DNA of 64,000 nt from Apostichopus japonicus. Taxonomy: Eukaryota; Echinodermata; Holothuroidea; Aspidochirotida; Stichopodidae. The stretch spans positions 1,302,001 through 1,366,000 of the forward strand of contig NC_092568.1 of NCBI RefSeq assembly GCF_037975245.1, written 5' to 3'. Below, in pieces: positions 1 to 12,300 of this stretch; positions within the stretch are counted from its first letter, which is position 1, and each line of letters opens with the position of its first letter. The notes under the pieces were generated by a model. The model was not told the DNA's origin and did no database searches. It worked only from the letters and a program-made list of their open reading frames with translations. Position numbers and translations under genes: made by a program.

Positions 1-323
1 AATTGGCTCAACAATAGTCAACTTTATGAATATGGTCTGACCAGTGCCAGCTCAAAAGAAGAAAGTTAATCATCTCACGGGAATCTCTTGGCAGTGAGCT
101 TTCTTGTTTACTTAACCAACTTATTGGAACCCCCATTTCTTTAAATACTTAATAGTGAACAGGAACATTTGTAAATCTGTTTCATTGTTGTGAGTTATAA
201 TATCTCTCTCCTTCTTTGTGTTGATTTCAGACTTGCTTCTTGCTAACGGTCGTGTTATTTTATTATGTTTTATTTTATTCGCATTATATTCAATCGTGCG
301 ATTCTTCCTTTCTTCGTTTACAG

Positions 324-437
324 ACTGTACAGAAGCGTGGTGCTGCAGTCCTGGCTGCCCGTAAGCTTTCTAGCGCCATGTCGGCGGCAAAGGCCATTTG
401 CGACCATATGAGAGACTGGTGGTTCGGCACCCAAGGA
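324..437 (+). CDS. MDH1: MDH1 penultimate coding exon
   Basis: A 114-nt exon in phase 0 on both sides. It encodes [20 protein letters not shown] and on to the WWFGTQG end, preceding the GTAAGT donor. This is the alanine- and serine-rich helix region of MDH1. Confidence 0.92.
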
Positions 438-1269
438 GTAAGTGGTCTTATCTTGTCTACTGTGATGTTGTATTCAACCAGCTGATCGTATTTGATTAAT
501 ATATCCAGATCGATTCCAATTCCCACCATTTTCACTCCACTTGAATAGTTCTGTGTTCTGCATAAATGCTACATAAAGTATCCATTCTAGGCAGAGAAGG
601 CGCATGTAGCCGGTACCTACCAGTGACTGACAACAAGTCGACTCTGATTCATGTACTTGTGAAGTAGGGCGACAGTTTAACCGAGATACATTTGATGTAA
701 GGGTATGGTAGGCTCACCTTAGATACGACCTACTCCTGTTTACATATAGATAATTAAGTCTGGGTTTATCTGTTGATTCTATATGTCTGATTTGACACTT
801 TAACTAAAACAAACTGAAACTACATTTTATGCTCAAGATTAATAGAATGGCAAGAGGTTACCGGCTATTTGAAGATGTTTGTAAAAAATTGGAATTTTTG
901 TTTTATGGGTATTGCGGCTATTGCCCCTCCCCCCCCCCAAAAAAAAAATATATATATTTACGATGGAATGAAGATAATTGAAATGGCTGTAGAAACGCAT
1001 GCTTATTAAACAGTCTTTCAATGTTCATGTAATCTGTGTTTTTCACCTTTTCACAGGATAAATGGGTATCAATGGGGGTCAGTTCTGATGGTAACACTTA
1101 TGGAATTCCAGAGGGGCTCATATACAGCTTCCCCGTCTGCATTCAGAACAAGCAGTGGACTATCGTGCAAGGACTGGAAATCAACGACTTCTCACGCAAG
1201 AAGATGGACACTTCTGCAAAAGAACTGGCAGAGGAGAAGGATATGGCGATGGACTTCTTGAACGCCTGA
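324..1269 (+). CDS. MDH1: Cytosolic malate dehydrogenase, 3' portion (last two coding exons)
   Basis: The NAD-dependent enzyme interconverts malate and oxaloacetate in the cytosol and serves the malate-aspartate shuttle. Two exons, 324-437 and 1057-1269, join in phase 0 with a TTTACAG acceptor, GTAAGT donor and TTTCACAG acceptor. The joined product contains the MDH1 stretches [40 protein letters not shown] and [11 protein letters not shown], and ends [17 protein letters not shown] followed by TGA. These match the C-terminal third of animal cytosolic MDH1, not the mitochondrial paralogue. The NAD-binding fold and catalytic residues lie upstream of the window, so the gene is partial only because of the window edge. 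It is convergent with the ZU5-Death-domain gene. Confidence 0.93.
1057..1269 (+). CDS. MDH1: MDH1 last coding exon
   Basis: It opens after TTTTCACAG with [12 protein letters not shown] and runs to the TGA at 1267-1269. It encodes the C-terminal strand and helix of MDH1, including [20 protein letters not shown]. Confidence 0.94.
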   Translation, partial: DKWVSMGVSSDGNTYGIPEGLIYSFPVCIQNKQWTIVQGLEINDFSRKKMDTSAKELAEEKDMAMDFLNA

Positions 1270-1800
1270 CTCTTTGCCGGTGAAGGAAATGTGTCAAAGC
1301 TCTGAGTGATTTGAGGTTCCTCTTTGATAAATTAAGTTTGATCTCTTCTGTGATTTATCTGCTTAAAACTGTCTTGCTTTCAACCTAACTGATGTTCTAC
1401 TCCAGAAGCCTCTATATTCTGTCAGCATCTGTCCCTCGTTTCTGTACACCCTCAGCTCATTTTCAGTAACTGGATTTTGATTTGTTTACAGCATTTAGAG
1501 CTCTTTTCCATGTCTTTGTTTAGCTGAAACCACAGAATTACCCAAATTCACACCCCCCCCCCCCATCCACAACCCTTCCCACTCAAACTTGACAGGTTCT
1601 CTCTTCCGATATCGTCTCCTAATTAGTCATTGTAATATTTCAATTAGCAATATCAGCATGAGCTTATTTCCTTTACCAGTAAAGTAGTTATCTTTTCCTT
1701 TTTCCTCTGTTTCATATGAAACAGTCTATATTTTTCCGGGTGATTAATTTGTATTTGAAAGTAAAATGCAGGGTTTCAATAATAAAGATCTGTCACAATC
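1270..1800 (+). other. MDH1: Probable MDH1 3' UTR
   Basis: Non-coding sequence directly after the MDH1 stop, with T-rich stretches and a C-run near 1552-1564. An AATAAA hexamer lies at 1781-1786, about 510 nt after the stop. The end of the UTR is inferred, not demonstrated. Confidence 0.45.
1781..1786 (+). terminator. Candidate MDH1 polyadenylation signal
   Basis: A canonical AATAAA, about 510 nt downstream of the MDH1 stop. Other A/T-rich hexamers exist nearby, so this is a candidate only. Confidence 0.4.
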
Positions 1801-4800
1801 AAAGGAACTTTTTGCAGATCGAAAGCAGAAAATGATCTCAGAAGATTTACAATAAAACCATTTAACAGTGGATGTTTTTCTGCCATCGATATAGTATTCA
1901 CATTGTGATGTATAATCTTTAAAGTTCATCCATTCCTATAAAGCCTATTTGCCTTACCTTTTACTTGTCATATTTCTCAACTCTAAAAAGCCAATTTGTA
2001 GTGTTAATTTATTTTCCTCCTCCTTTGATAGTAAATTTATTCATTTTATGTCCTCTCATGTAATGAGATGCTAATACTGATTAAACGCAAAGATTCTTCT
2101 AAGGCTCTCTTTAATCTTTGATATCTGAATGTTGATTTGATTTGAATCTTGATCTGAATTGATATCTAAATCTTGATTTGAATCTAGATTTGTTCTGAAT
2201 CTTGATGCAGTATCTTTCAAACCTCTTGTCAAACTGATTGTGGTTTATTTATCTAAATGATCAAGTGATCATGATCTATTAAGAAGAATATCACTGAATA
2301 TTAACGTATCGAACGATCATTTGATGATCTCATCTCGACACTTTAACAAGTTGCTCACAGAGCCTTTAAACATTTACAGTAGAAATGAGTTGTCTGTCGT
2401 TTCCAATTGCAGCTGTTGAATAAACGGTGACTGATAATGAAATTTGTAAAATTTCCTTTCTTTTGTTTCTTTTCATTGGTGAAAGGATTTACCTGTTCAT
2501 GGATTTACCCTTTCATGTGTTGCAGATATATTTGTCAATGTGTGGCTTTTTCAACAGCTTCTTTATATTGATATATCCTATCCAGTCAATGGGAATACAG
2601 TGCATAATGTCATAGCTTGTGTACATGATATCAACTAGAAGCTCATCTCATATTTTGTAATTAGCTTCCACAAGAAAACCATATTGTTTTTAGAAAGGTC
2701 TTTTGAGGTCACCAAAGTGTGACCCTTTGATTTACTTCCACAGATATATTGCCTGTTTGATGTTTTGCGTAGAATCTTCATAAGAACCTTCATATTTTTG
2801 GTGCAGGTTTAAGGTCATTTGAGCATCAAAAGTGTTATTATTTCAAGCAACAAGACCAAACTAAAGATGGAATAAACATCAATCATCCTAGATATGTACT
2901 AGCTCCATAGAAGGTTTGCATCCAATCTGAAAGGCTTGTTATGCATTCTGTTATAAACACAACCATACTAATAACCATCACTACCGCCCCGTAGTCTTCT
3001 TTGGCATTAATATGTACTAAATAACCACACAGCAATATGGAAACACTTTTTTAACCAAAATTTGTGTGAAGAATTGTAACAAAACACAGGACAAAGATAT
3101 TTGGACTTTTCGATTCATTTGACCTCAATGAAGAGACCACAGTTTTAGCAAAAAAGGAACATTATACAAAAGCATGATTGCATGATTAGCTTACTAACCA
3201 CATTAACGCCAATAGAGAATGTTTAGATTGCCATAATGGAATGCCTGATGATGAGGCTTTTACATTTTGTTCCAACATAAACATCAAGTCTGTGGGAACT
3301 CATAATTGTACAAACAATTATAATGTTTCTAGATTATTCTCTCAAATAAAGGTGAATTGATACTTTGGCTGATTTCTTTACAAAATTTACAATGATATGT
3401 CAATTAAAAGATAAGAATATAAGAAATACTACATGTGTTATATTAATTGTGACACATACAGTGTTGGATTTTCAGAATATAGTCTATCAATAGTCTATCA
3501 TAAATTACACTTGATAGAATCACAGCACAAAGGTATTTTTGGCAAGAAAGTTTTAGCAACCATGATAGAGCTGACAAAACTACCTGCATCCTTCTGTATA
3601 CAAATTGGAAGCCCCTAGTCTTTGTACTTTTGAAGTGTAAAGATATTTTCTTTCACCAATGACAGCCCCTACAAAATTGTTAATGTTGGGTTTGCCAATG
3701 GAAAAATCCAAAAAATGTGTCTTCTCAGGAACATATTGATCCATGGTAAAAGCGTTTTTGATGTTCGCTGTGGATTCTGGGAACCATTGGTATTACTTTA
3801 CAGCAGGAGTTCCCTAAGTGGGGTGCATGAATCCCCAGGGGTGCGTGAGTCCATCCCAGGAGGTTTGTGAGATGTTTCTGAAAGTCAAAACTAGAGTACT
3901 TTTTGTTGAACTAAAATCTAATATATCATTTAATTTAGTTATGTACAAAAGTCGTGCATTATCGATAAAACTCTACAATATTACACTTTTACAAAGCACT
4001 GTTATGCGTATTGTAGTATAATAATGACTCAGATCGTGGACAACTCTGACATCCACAGGGGGTCCGTGGGGAGATAAGTTCTAAAGGGAAACGCTGCTCT
4101 ACAGTGCAGTTTGTGCTTTTAATAAATTCATTGTAACTGTTAAGTCTAACGGAACCAGATAACGGTTGATAATTATCTAAAATAATGTTGTCTCTTGTGA
4201 AAAAAAAACTTAAGAATAAAACTGTTTTGTACTAAAAAATAAATGTCCTGTCAACACAACAGGACAATTAGATGGATGACTTTACAAATGGAAGCCCAAT
4301 TAATATATTACAGTAGTTGTGACATGTTTAACATGCATGTGAAAGTAACTTTAAAATCAATTGCAAAGACATGATTAGATTCAAGCAAAGCAGTAACACT
4401 CTGTCATATGCTAGAATGAGAGAGAAGTGATATAAAGGCAAGACAAAAATTGTTGCAAATATGATACATTTGGCAAAACCTGCATGAACATGAAATATGT
4501 CACCATTCCAACACAGAGATGTGTTTTACTAACTTTATAATATTTACAAGCTGTCAATGAGATATCGTCCAAAACACTACTGTCACTACTGACTTTCGGC
4601 ATTGAAACATCATATTGAACATCAAAAGACATCAAATTATTTTTGCCAGAAGGAAATGCGCTATAGAAAAAATAAAGAGAAAAACTGAGAAATCTTAAAC
4701 TGAACTTGTTAAATCATTGACGGCAGTGACACTCACAGCAATTTGCTTCTTCACTGGTTATATCATTGTTTAATTGAACACATGTTATTGTTTGTGCATA

Positions 4801-5676
4801 ATTTGGAGAGTCTGAATCTTCAGGAACTCTGACAATGTGGAAATGGTCGACACATATCAAGCTCTTTCAAATTTACTAATTACTGCCCTGATCATTTATT
4901 ACTCGATGAAATTTTTGTTACTCTTTGCCGATGAGAAAATATGAAATCGGTAACTCTTGAGAAAATTATTAACCCCCAAAGAAGACAAAGTTTTTGGGAG
5001 TTATTTGTGGAGGACTACAGGCACTTGGTGATAGACACTGTTGGCAAGTATAAACTCAGTGACGTAGATAGTACTAACAGTTTACATCCAATACAGATAC
5101 TAACTAACATACATGTGTTACTCATTAGTTTAGGCTTCTACAAGGTAAACTTAGTTCACTCTTCAGGAAGGTTTGGCTGAAGTTTAGCTGTTAGCAAGTT
5201 CAGGTGCCACCAATTTGCATGGGATGATGGGAGCACTCCCAATCAATGAATATTGTTTTTGTAATCTGCTTGACCCCTCCCTTTGGTCATGAACTTGACA
5301 CAGAGGTCATACCAAGTTGTCTACCTTATTTGTTGTTCAGGTTAAAGCAATGTAACAGAAAATGACTGCATGCTGTGCCAACTGTGTGACAGGTCTATGC
5401 TTGAGGGAATACGAAATGTTTTAAAATAAGGATGTTCATTCATTGGTTTAAATCTCTAGTGTAGGAACCTGCAAAACTGCTGCAAGTAGCTGCAGTGCAC
5501 CAATTTCAGAATTGAACAGAATACATTATGGTCACCTTATGGTGCTCAAAAAACCTCAAGCACACCTATTCTGCAGGCTAGTCGAAAACATTTCTTACTG
5601 GATGCCTGAGTCTTCAACAGGTGTGGAGAATTGATGAAAGGTAGAAACTACAGAACTGACATCTCCTAGGTCAGGA
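1801..5676. other. Intergenic region between convergent MDH1 and ZU5-Death-domain genes
   Basis: Apart from the hAT-like element at 3804-4096, no coding exon, RNA gene or strong repeat was recognised here. The open frames present (for example 4941-5180) have no recognisable domain. The 3' UTR of the minus-strand ZU5 gene must occupy the right part. Confidence 0.6.
3804..4096. mobile_element. Non-autonomous hAT-like element (293 bp)
   Basis: The left end begins CAGGAGTTCCC and the right end is the inverse of CAGCGTTTCCC. Both are hAT-type ends that start with CAG. The flanks are CTTTACAG (3796-3803) and CTCTACAG (4097-4104), an 8-bp target duplication with one mismatch. The left interior (GGGGTGCATGAATCCCCAGG) resembles Charlie-type hAT ends. 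No transposase is encoded. Confidence 0.7.
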
Positions 5677-6366
5677 TCAAGGATCAATGATGCTGCGATA
5701 GCCAGAGTCGTCTAAATCTTGCTCTGAAGTTGATTTAGTCAAAGACTGTTGGGAAAGATTGGAGTCTTGCCTGGTTGGCGTAGAACTAAAAACAGGATGG
5801 GAGAAATCATCCTGACTTTGGTTGTCGTTATCCATGATGCCGTTGCTTTCCATTTCTGATGTGGTATCCATGTATTCAGGAAGTCCTTCTTCACTTGAAC
5901 TTGCTTTGTTGCCCTCGGAAGATGATCTTTTAGTGGAATCCACTGCAGATGATCCAGGTATTGCTCCATCCATTTCCTGCAAACCATGGTTGTTGTTTCC
6001 TTCAGGCAGTTGGATTAAATACTTTTCAATGAGTTTTACTGCATCAAATCTTTTTATTTTCTTTAAGATTGCCACTAGTTGATCAAGACCTTTCAACCTT
6101 TTTGATATCCAAGCATCAGTCAAAACAGCAGAAGTGTGATACTTGCTGCGCTTTTCAAAAACGTCAATTTCGGTTAAAGTGTACTTTAGCTCAGCTGCAA
6201 GCAATTTCCAGTTGTTACCTAACGAATTATCAATGTCCAAGCAATTAGATAGTTCTGTCATTATGATATAACTGTCAAGAAACGGTGGACATGTTGGAGA
6301 TTGACCTGCATCCAGTTCCTTCACAGAGCAATATCGTGCTTGATGTGGGAGGAAAAAATCTGCCAC
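5677..6366 (-). CDS. ZU5-Death-domain gene, exon 6 (Death domain and tail)
   Basis: It opens in phase 0 after CCTTCATTGTAG and encodes residues 365-593. The Death domain runs from about LSNCLDIDNSLGNNW to KRFDAVKLIEKYL. A low-complexity Ser/Thr/Glu/Asp tail follows, ending DDSGYRSIIDP and a stop. Confidence 0.92.
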   Translation of the reverse strand: MADFFLPHQARYCSVKELDAGQSPTCPPFLDSYIIMTELSNCLDIDNSLGNNWKLLAAELKYTLTEIDVFEKRSKYHTSAVLTDAWISKRLKGLDQLVAILKKIKRFDAVKLIEKYLIQLPEGNNNHGLQEMDGAIPGSSAVDSTKRSSSEGNKASSSEEGLPEYMDTTSEMESNGIMDNDNQSQDDFSHPVFSSTPTRQDSNLSQQSLTKSTSEQDLDDSGYRSIIDP

Positions 6367-9300
6367 CTACAATGAAGGGGGAGACAAAAATGAATGTAAA
6401 ACAGCATAAGGTTATCTGCCTTGTAAAATCTCTTACAGTAGGTCAAGATTTTCTTTACCTGAACTGAACTGCATTTTGTACTGGATTTGTCACAATTATG
6501 TGGTCACATACTTAATTTAACCACTCATGACTTAAATTATTCCCACTTGGTTAGTGGGGCTACATACGAGGGAACGACTTACCTTCTGGACAATATACTT
6601 ATGCACTTGAAAATGCATAAGTATATTGCCCATAAGGTAAGGAGTTCCAGATGTAAGCTGACCACTGATCGCTACCTACAGACAACAGCAACCAAGAAGC
6701 CATCTAGAGGCATATACATACATAGCAGCTTTTAGTTCAGTTTCAGTTAATAATGTCTCTTCATATCCTCCAATGAAATGAAAGAAAGTGAAAGAGAATA
6801 CAATGAAATATACAGATATCAAATAACATTCATAGAATACATTAATTACAAACAAGACAATGTAATACCAGAAAGGAAAGAAAGAAAAGACACAACAACA
6901 ACCTGCGAGTATAACGCATGAAAGTATACACAAGAAGAACTAAAAACTGACCTAAAATTACTACAGTAGTAGGTTACTCCTTACACTAAAGAAATAAGAA
7001 CATTCAATCAAATAATGACACTCATACCCTAGAATTCCCTGGTAACATAACACACTAACTCTTTCACTGATATTGTTGTTAGATAATGGCCGTTCACTGT
7101 GGGAATTCTACTTAGGGGATAAATACGAGGGGAACCAGTCTTAAATTTGATTTGAGACCGATGATGACGTCATTGAGGAGGCTGAGCGGACCGAGGCGAT
7201 AGCGTCATCAGAGGTCTCAAATCAAATTTAATACGGGGTACCCTTGTTTTTATCCCCAATCATAAATGACCCTCACAAATGTTAGGAAACGGCATTTTTT
7301 CGCTAATTTTGCTGATCTGTATTTAATTCTCCTTATGCCTCCCTTGATCTTTTTCCTGAATGACTTAATAGTCACCTCTTGTAAAACAGCATTTTCATCC
7401 GACGAACATTAAAAAGTGAAAAAATACGAATGAAGCAGTGTCGTTTGGTCTTAAATTTTTGTACTTTAATCAATTCAAATACTAAAAAATGGAGGGAAAT
7501 GCAAATTCAATAAGAACAGATGAACAAATTTCTAAAGATAAAACATTTTTTTGACCTATCAGGTCAAATTGCGCAATAAACAGATGCTGAGTTGTGTGTG
7601 TTCTGGAAAGTCCGTAAACGCTACAACAGTTAGGCTAGCAACGTTGTCTGTTGCTTACATTCTTTTGAGTAGAACTCGTCTATCTCTGGTCAGTAGATGA
7701 ACCGTTCAAATAAACGTTTACTGGGCCTGAGAATGAGCAGTTTTTGAAGTGGTTCCGAGCCACAGGCATTTATGAATGTGTAATACAACCGAACATACAA
7801 AGATTTAACAGAGCTTTTACGGGGAGAATGTAATACAAGTATGTCATTCATCCCATCAGTACAGTGTGCGCAATCAGATTACATCCCGCTATGTCTATAC
7901 ATACCCACATAAAAGAGACACTATGTGTGAATAATACATACGTTCCCTGGCTTCGCTCTGCAATTAACTCACAAATATAGAACAAAGAAACAGTGTGGAT
8001 CTAAACTAGCAGGTAAAGCAATGAATGACACATTCGACCACAAGTATATTACTACAATTTGTACAACATTGGCTACAACTTCTGTAGAAATGTCAACGTT
8101 ATCCCATTGACATTCAGTTACATTGGTCTTTGGACTTACTTTCTTCTGGAAATCAAAAGAGATACTCTCCCTATTGTCTTCTTGTTGAGCTTTCAGTGTG
8201 CCCTTTAACTTTTCATCTCTAGTCGAGCTGCTATTCCTCTTCAACCTTATGATAGCAGCACCTCGGGTTCCAAACCACAACTGTTCATAACCTATTTCCT
8301 AATGGTTGAACAGACAATGATTCAGTGAAACTGTGTTCTCATGTGTTGAATGTTGACGGTTAATTTAATAATTACACGACAGTATGCCTGGTGAATAATC
8401 AGCATGATCCAGCCTTGAGTGCATCAACGATGAACAAAATAACTCTGTTATGTCCAACTTTTTGACCCAGCTTGTTCCTGTTTGAAGCATTGAATTAGTT
8501 GCCATGTAATCTTCAGCAATTGCCTTTATAGGAAACAGCAGTGTTGATATTTTTAGAACTTTGCTAAGAGCAGGGTATATCAATTAATACGACACAAAAT
8601 GCCCTCTGAAATTCACCATTCCAAGGAAAGAACAAACAAACAAGAATATAAAAGTCAATGCAGTTAAGGAACAAAATGGTATAACATGATAGAAATTACT
8701 ACAAGTCTGTATCAGTTTGGTAGATGGGAGGGCTATAGTAAGGTACTATGTGAAGTGTAGTGTAGTGAGAAAGTCCATTTTAACCATGGATATGTACATC
8801 CAAAATGTGTGCACTGGGAGTAAATGTTCAAGATTCAATTAACTAACAACAGACATGCTAACAAACAGTGTTCAATGGATGACTTTCCTCCATTGCGTCT
8901 GAGGTTGTTAATACTAGCTTCATGAACTTACCGTGTTGAAAATCACTATTTTACACTGCTTGCTGTGAATTGTGTAATGGACTGTGACGGATTTCCCAGA
9001 CTTGTCAAGTTTGTAATCCCTGTAGCTCTCATCTAAGAGCACCTTACTTCCGTCAGCTGTCTGTTGTGCAAGTAATCTCTGTAAACAAAAGCAAAATACA
9101 ATGAATGATTTGACACTGTAAAAGAATACTCTACGATCATCAAACCTAAACAACTTTGGTAACTGATGAAGTTGAGACCACGGTCACACGTACGGTATAA
9201 AATTGCATCTTCCGACCATCGTTTCTTAACTATAGTCCGACCATATTAAACTAACTTTGGTAGCGGTCACACATACTCACACAACTTTGTTATATATTTG

Positions 9301-12300
9301 GCTCATTATTATTCACAGACAACTGCATCAGTGAGTTAATTTTGCTTTTGCAAAGCTATAATGAGCAGTTGCGGTGGGTTGGTCAAGGGTAACTGTTTTG
9401 ACAATGTTTTGCAGGGTTTTGAGTTGTAAGTATAATATATGTAATCGGGGATTTCCAGCCGAGGTCAGTATTTACGCTAAAATGATTAGTTGAACAATGG
9501 TCGGACCATGGTTAATTCGGGGCTTACGATGCTAATTATCATCTTTAGTGGACGATGGTTGGACGATCGTCAGAGTAGAGAGCGGTCGCACGCAAACCGT
9601 ACCATGGTGACATCCTTAATGTTAAGTAGCTTGGTCAATATATTGTAGTGTCACTCATTTGCAGTAATGCCTTTTACCAACTCAAAGCATTTGACCAAAC
9701 TAAGCTACTGACTTTGTACAGTATATCTCTAGTTAAACACTAATAATAAAGAAAACTAATAAATTTCCAGGAATAACATGGCTCTAAGAAAATAAAGTAG
9801 CAACTTTAGCCAGCTAAAATTTTAAATGATATTCATAATTCATAAACAGTATAGAAAGTAGTGCAAAAGACTTCTATCACCTGATCTGAAAAGCAATTAA
9901 GAGCCAAATATACACAAAATTTATTTCAACTTACGTTGTAAATATCATTGTCACTATTGCACATCCACAATTTTATGATAAGGTCATCCTCAGGGTCATC
10001 AATTTGGTAAAGAAGTGGGAATGCCCGCAGCATCTTACCAATAACACAGGTTCCATCCTTAACAAATACATCAACGTCAGAAAAATGAGTCAGCCATATT
10101 TTGCAGGACGTCTCATGAAGGGTCGACTCAGAAGATGCTTTTTCATCTCGCTCCCATACTGAATCTGACCATACAGAAGAAAAAGGGAATTTGAAAGAGT
10201 GATGCTTTACATGTGACATGAGTTCTCACGCTCCTCCTCCCCGCCCCCCCCCAAAAAAAATATGACAGAAAACTAAGGAATCCAAAATATAATACCGACC
10301 ATTCATAATGTTATCGTCGATACCAATTCATTAAGCATGTACAAACAGTACAACTTTCTTTAGTATTACACACTTTTGTGCACTGGCATGTATGCAGCGA
10401 CTTAAGTTACCAACACATTTAAGTCCATGGAGATTTGGTTCGAGATTTCTTTATTCATATCCACGGATGCCCTTAGGCTAATCTCTAATTGCCAACAGCC
10501 TCTCCTATTCTAATGAGGCGTAACACATATGTTATCTAATAGGCTGGTCGGTGGGTGGGAATACTGTAGATTATAAAACAAGGTTTCCACAACTAAACCC
10601 TTGGTGACTCCAAATGACATAAAAAATAGGCTTCTTGTACTTAACATGTCACAACTTCATACTAAATATGCGATTGGTCCAAGCTTCCCTTCTTGAGACA
10701 TCGTGTTAACAATGTGTTCACAATTTGACTCCTGGTAAACTTTGACCTCCACAAAAACAATAGGGACCTTGAACTCAATGTGTCACAACTACATACTACA
10801 TGAGATTGGTCCAAGCTTCCCTTCTTGAGATATCATGTTTATATCGTTTTCACAGTTTGACCCCTGGTGACACTCACACACGCAAACACTCATTTGCCTG
10901 CATGACTACAAAGGTTACCATAATCATTGAAACCAGAAAACATAAAGCCAGTTGGCTTTGCCATACAATTTGTTTCAAAATTCCACATAGCTACAGTATC
11001 TGATTAATGTAGAGCAAGTTAGTTAAATTTGTCCAGAAAGTGTACATTACCCTTCCCCCCTGGATGACCTCTGGTGTAAACCTCCACCTGGTATTTTGGA
11101 GGCTTCACAGTACCACTACTAGCAACTTTTATTCTGCCACAATGTTTAATACTGAGAACTACAGGTTTCCTGAATACTGTTCCATCAGGTTCACATCTTA
11201 CGACTGGTGTAATTCTTGGTGTCTCAGATGACTGTGGACAGCCCTCTGCAGCAGGATCCATTAGAGTTATCCTAATCAACTGCCTACAAGCCAATGCTCC
11301 AGGTGGGATGGTGAGATGTGTATCGCTTTCTGGTATGAAAAGCTTACCGCCCTCTTCATCGAAGTAGTCATGGTTGCTAGCAGTGCTATCAGCATCTGGC
11401 AGGTCTTGGGTTGAAGGATGATCTGGGAGTGAGCGAGGCTCTGCTGATCCAAAACCAGAGTCTTCTCCAAAGCTGCGGTCCTGTGACTTCTGGTCTTTGT
11501 CTAGCTCTGAATCCATTGGGTTTGTAAAACTGTAATGAAAGCAGGATTTAAGTTCTTTCTTATCTATAGGTAACACTTTCACATACAGTACATTTTTATA
11601 AATTTTAGTTTATTGAGATCCAACAGTACTGTCTGTAGACAAAGCCTAGCATATATGGCTTTAGGGTTCTAATAGTTTGCATAGAGGATTAAAACAAGCC
11701 AATTTCTTTGCCTCTTTCATGATGAAGTATTCTAAAACTTGAAAAATGGAAGTTTGTGTTGCGGATATTTCATTATATTTGCCTGATTGTCAGTTTAATA
11801 AAGATGGCATTCTGCCCAACACAATCAGTGAGCCAACAGATGCGGAAAATTCAAACCATGGATGTATCACACAATAGAATTAAACCGAAATCACACAGTT
11901 TTAGAATTAGTGGTATAGTTTTACAGTAGTAGGAATAGAGCTTTGTAATCACATTTTCTTTGTGGAACCATGATTAGGCATTATAACTTGAGGGTAACTT
12001 TTGTCTCACTGTAGAAAATATATGCATGCATGAGGTAACTTTCTCAGATGTATTAAATCAGACTGCAGGAAGTGTCGAAAATGCAATCCACCTGGCTCAG
12101 GTAGACATGTTTCTAAACCTTTACTTTTCTATGTCTTTCACGATAGTAAGCATACATTGTTCAATTGAACTTCACAGGATATTCACCTCTTCTTTTCTCA
12201 ATAAATTAATGACAATCAATGACAACCAATGCTTACCCTGTTAACAGGAAGATCACAAATGAGCACTGCAGTGACTAGCTATGCCTCCTGAAGATCAGTT

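Noticed and set aside
4941..5180. 79-residue plus-strand frame starting MKSVTLEKIINPQRR
   Set aside because: No recognisable domain, no splice-site support, and in AT-rich intergenic DNA.
9175..9610. Possible TIR element with GGTCACACGTACGGT and inverse ACCGT...GCGACCG ends
   Set aside because: The ends resemble each other only weakly and no target duplication was seen; recorded as unresolved, in the intron between exons 3 and 4 of the ZU5 gene.
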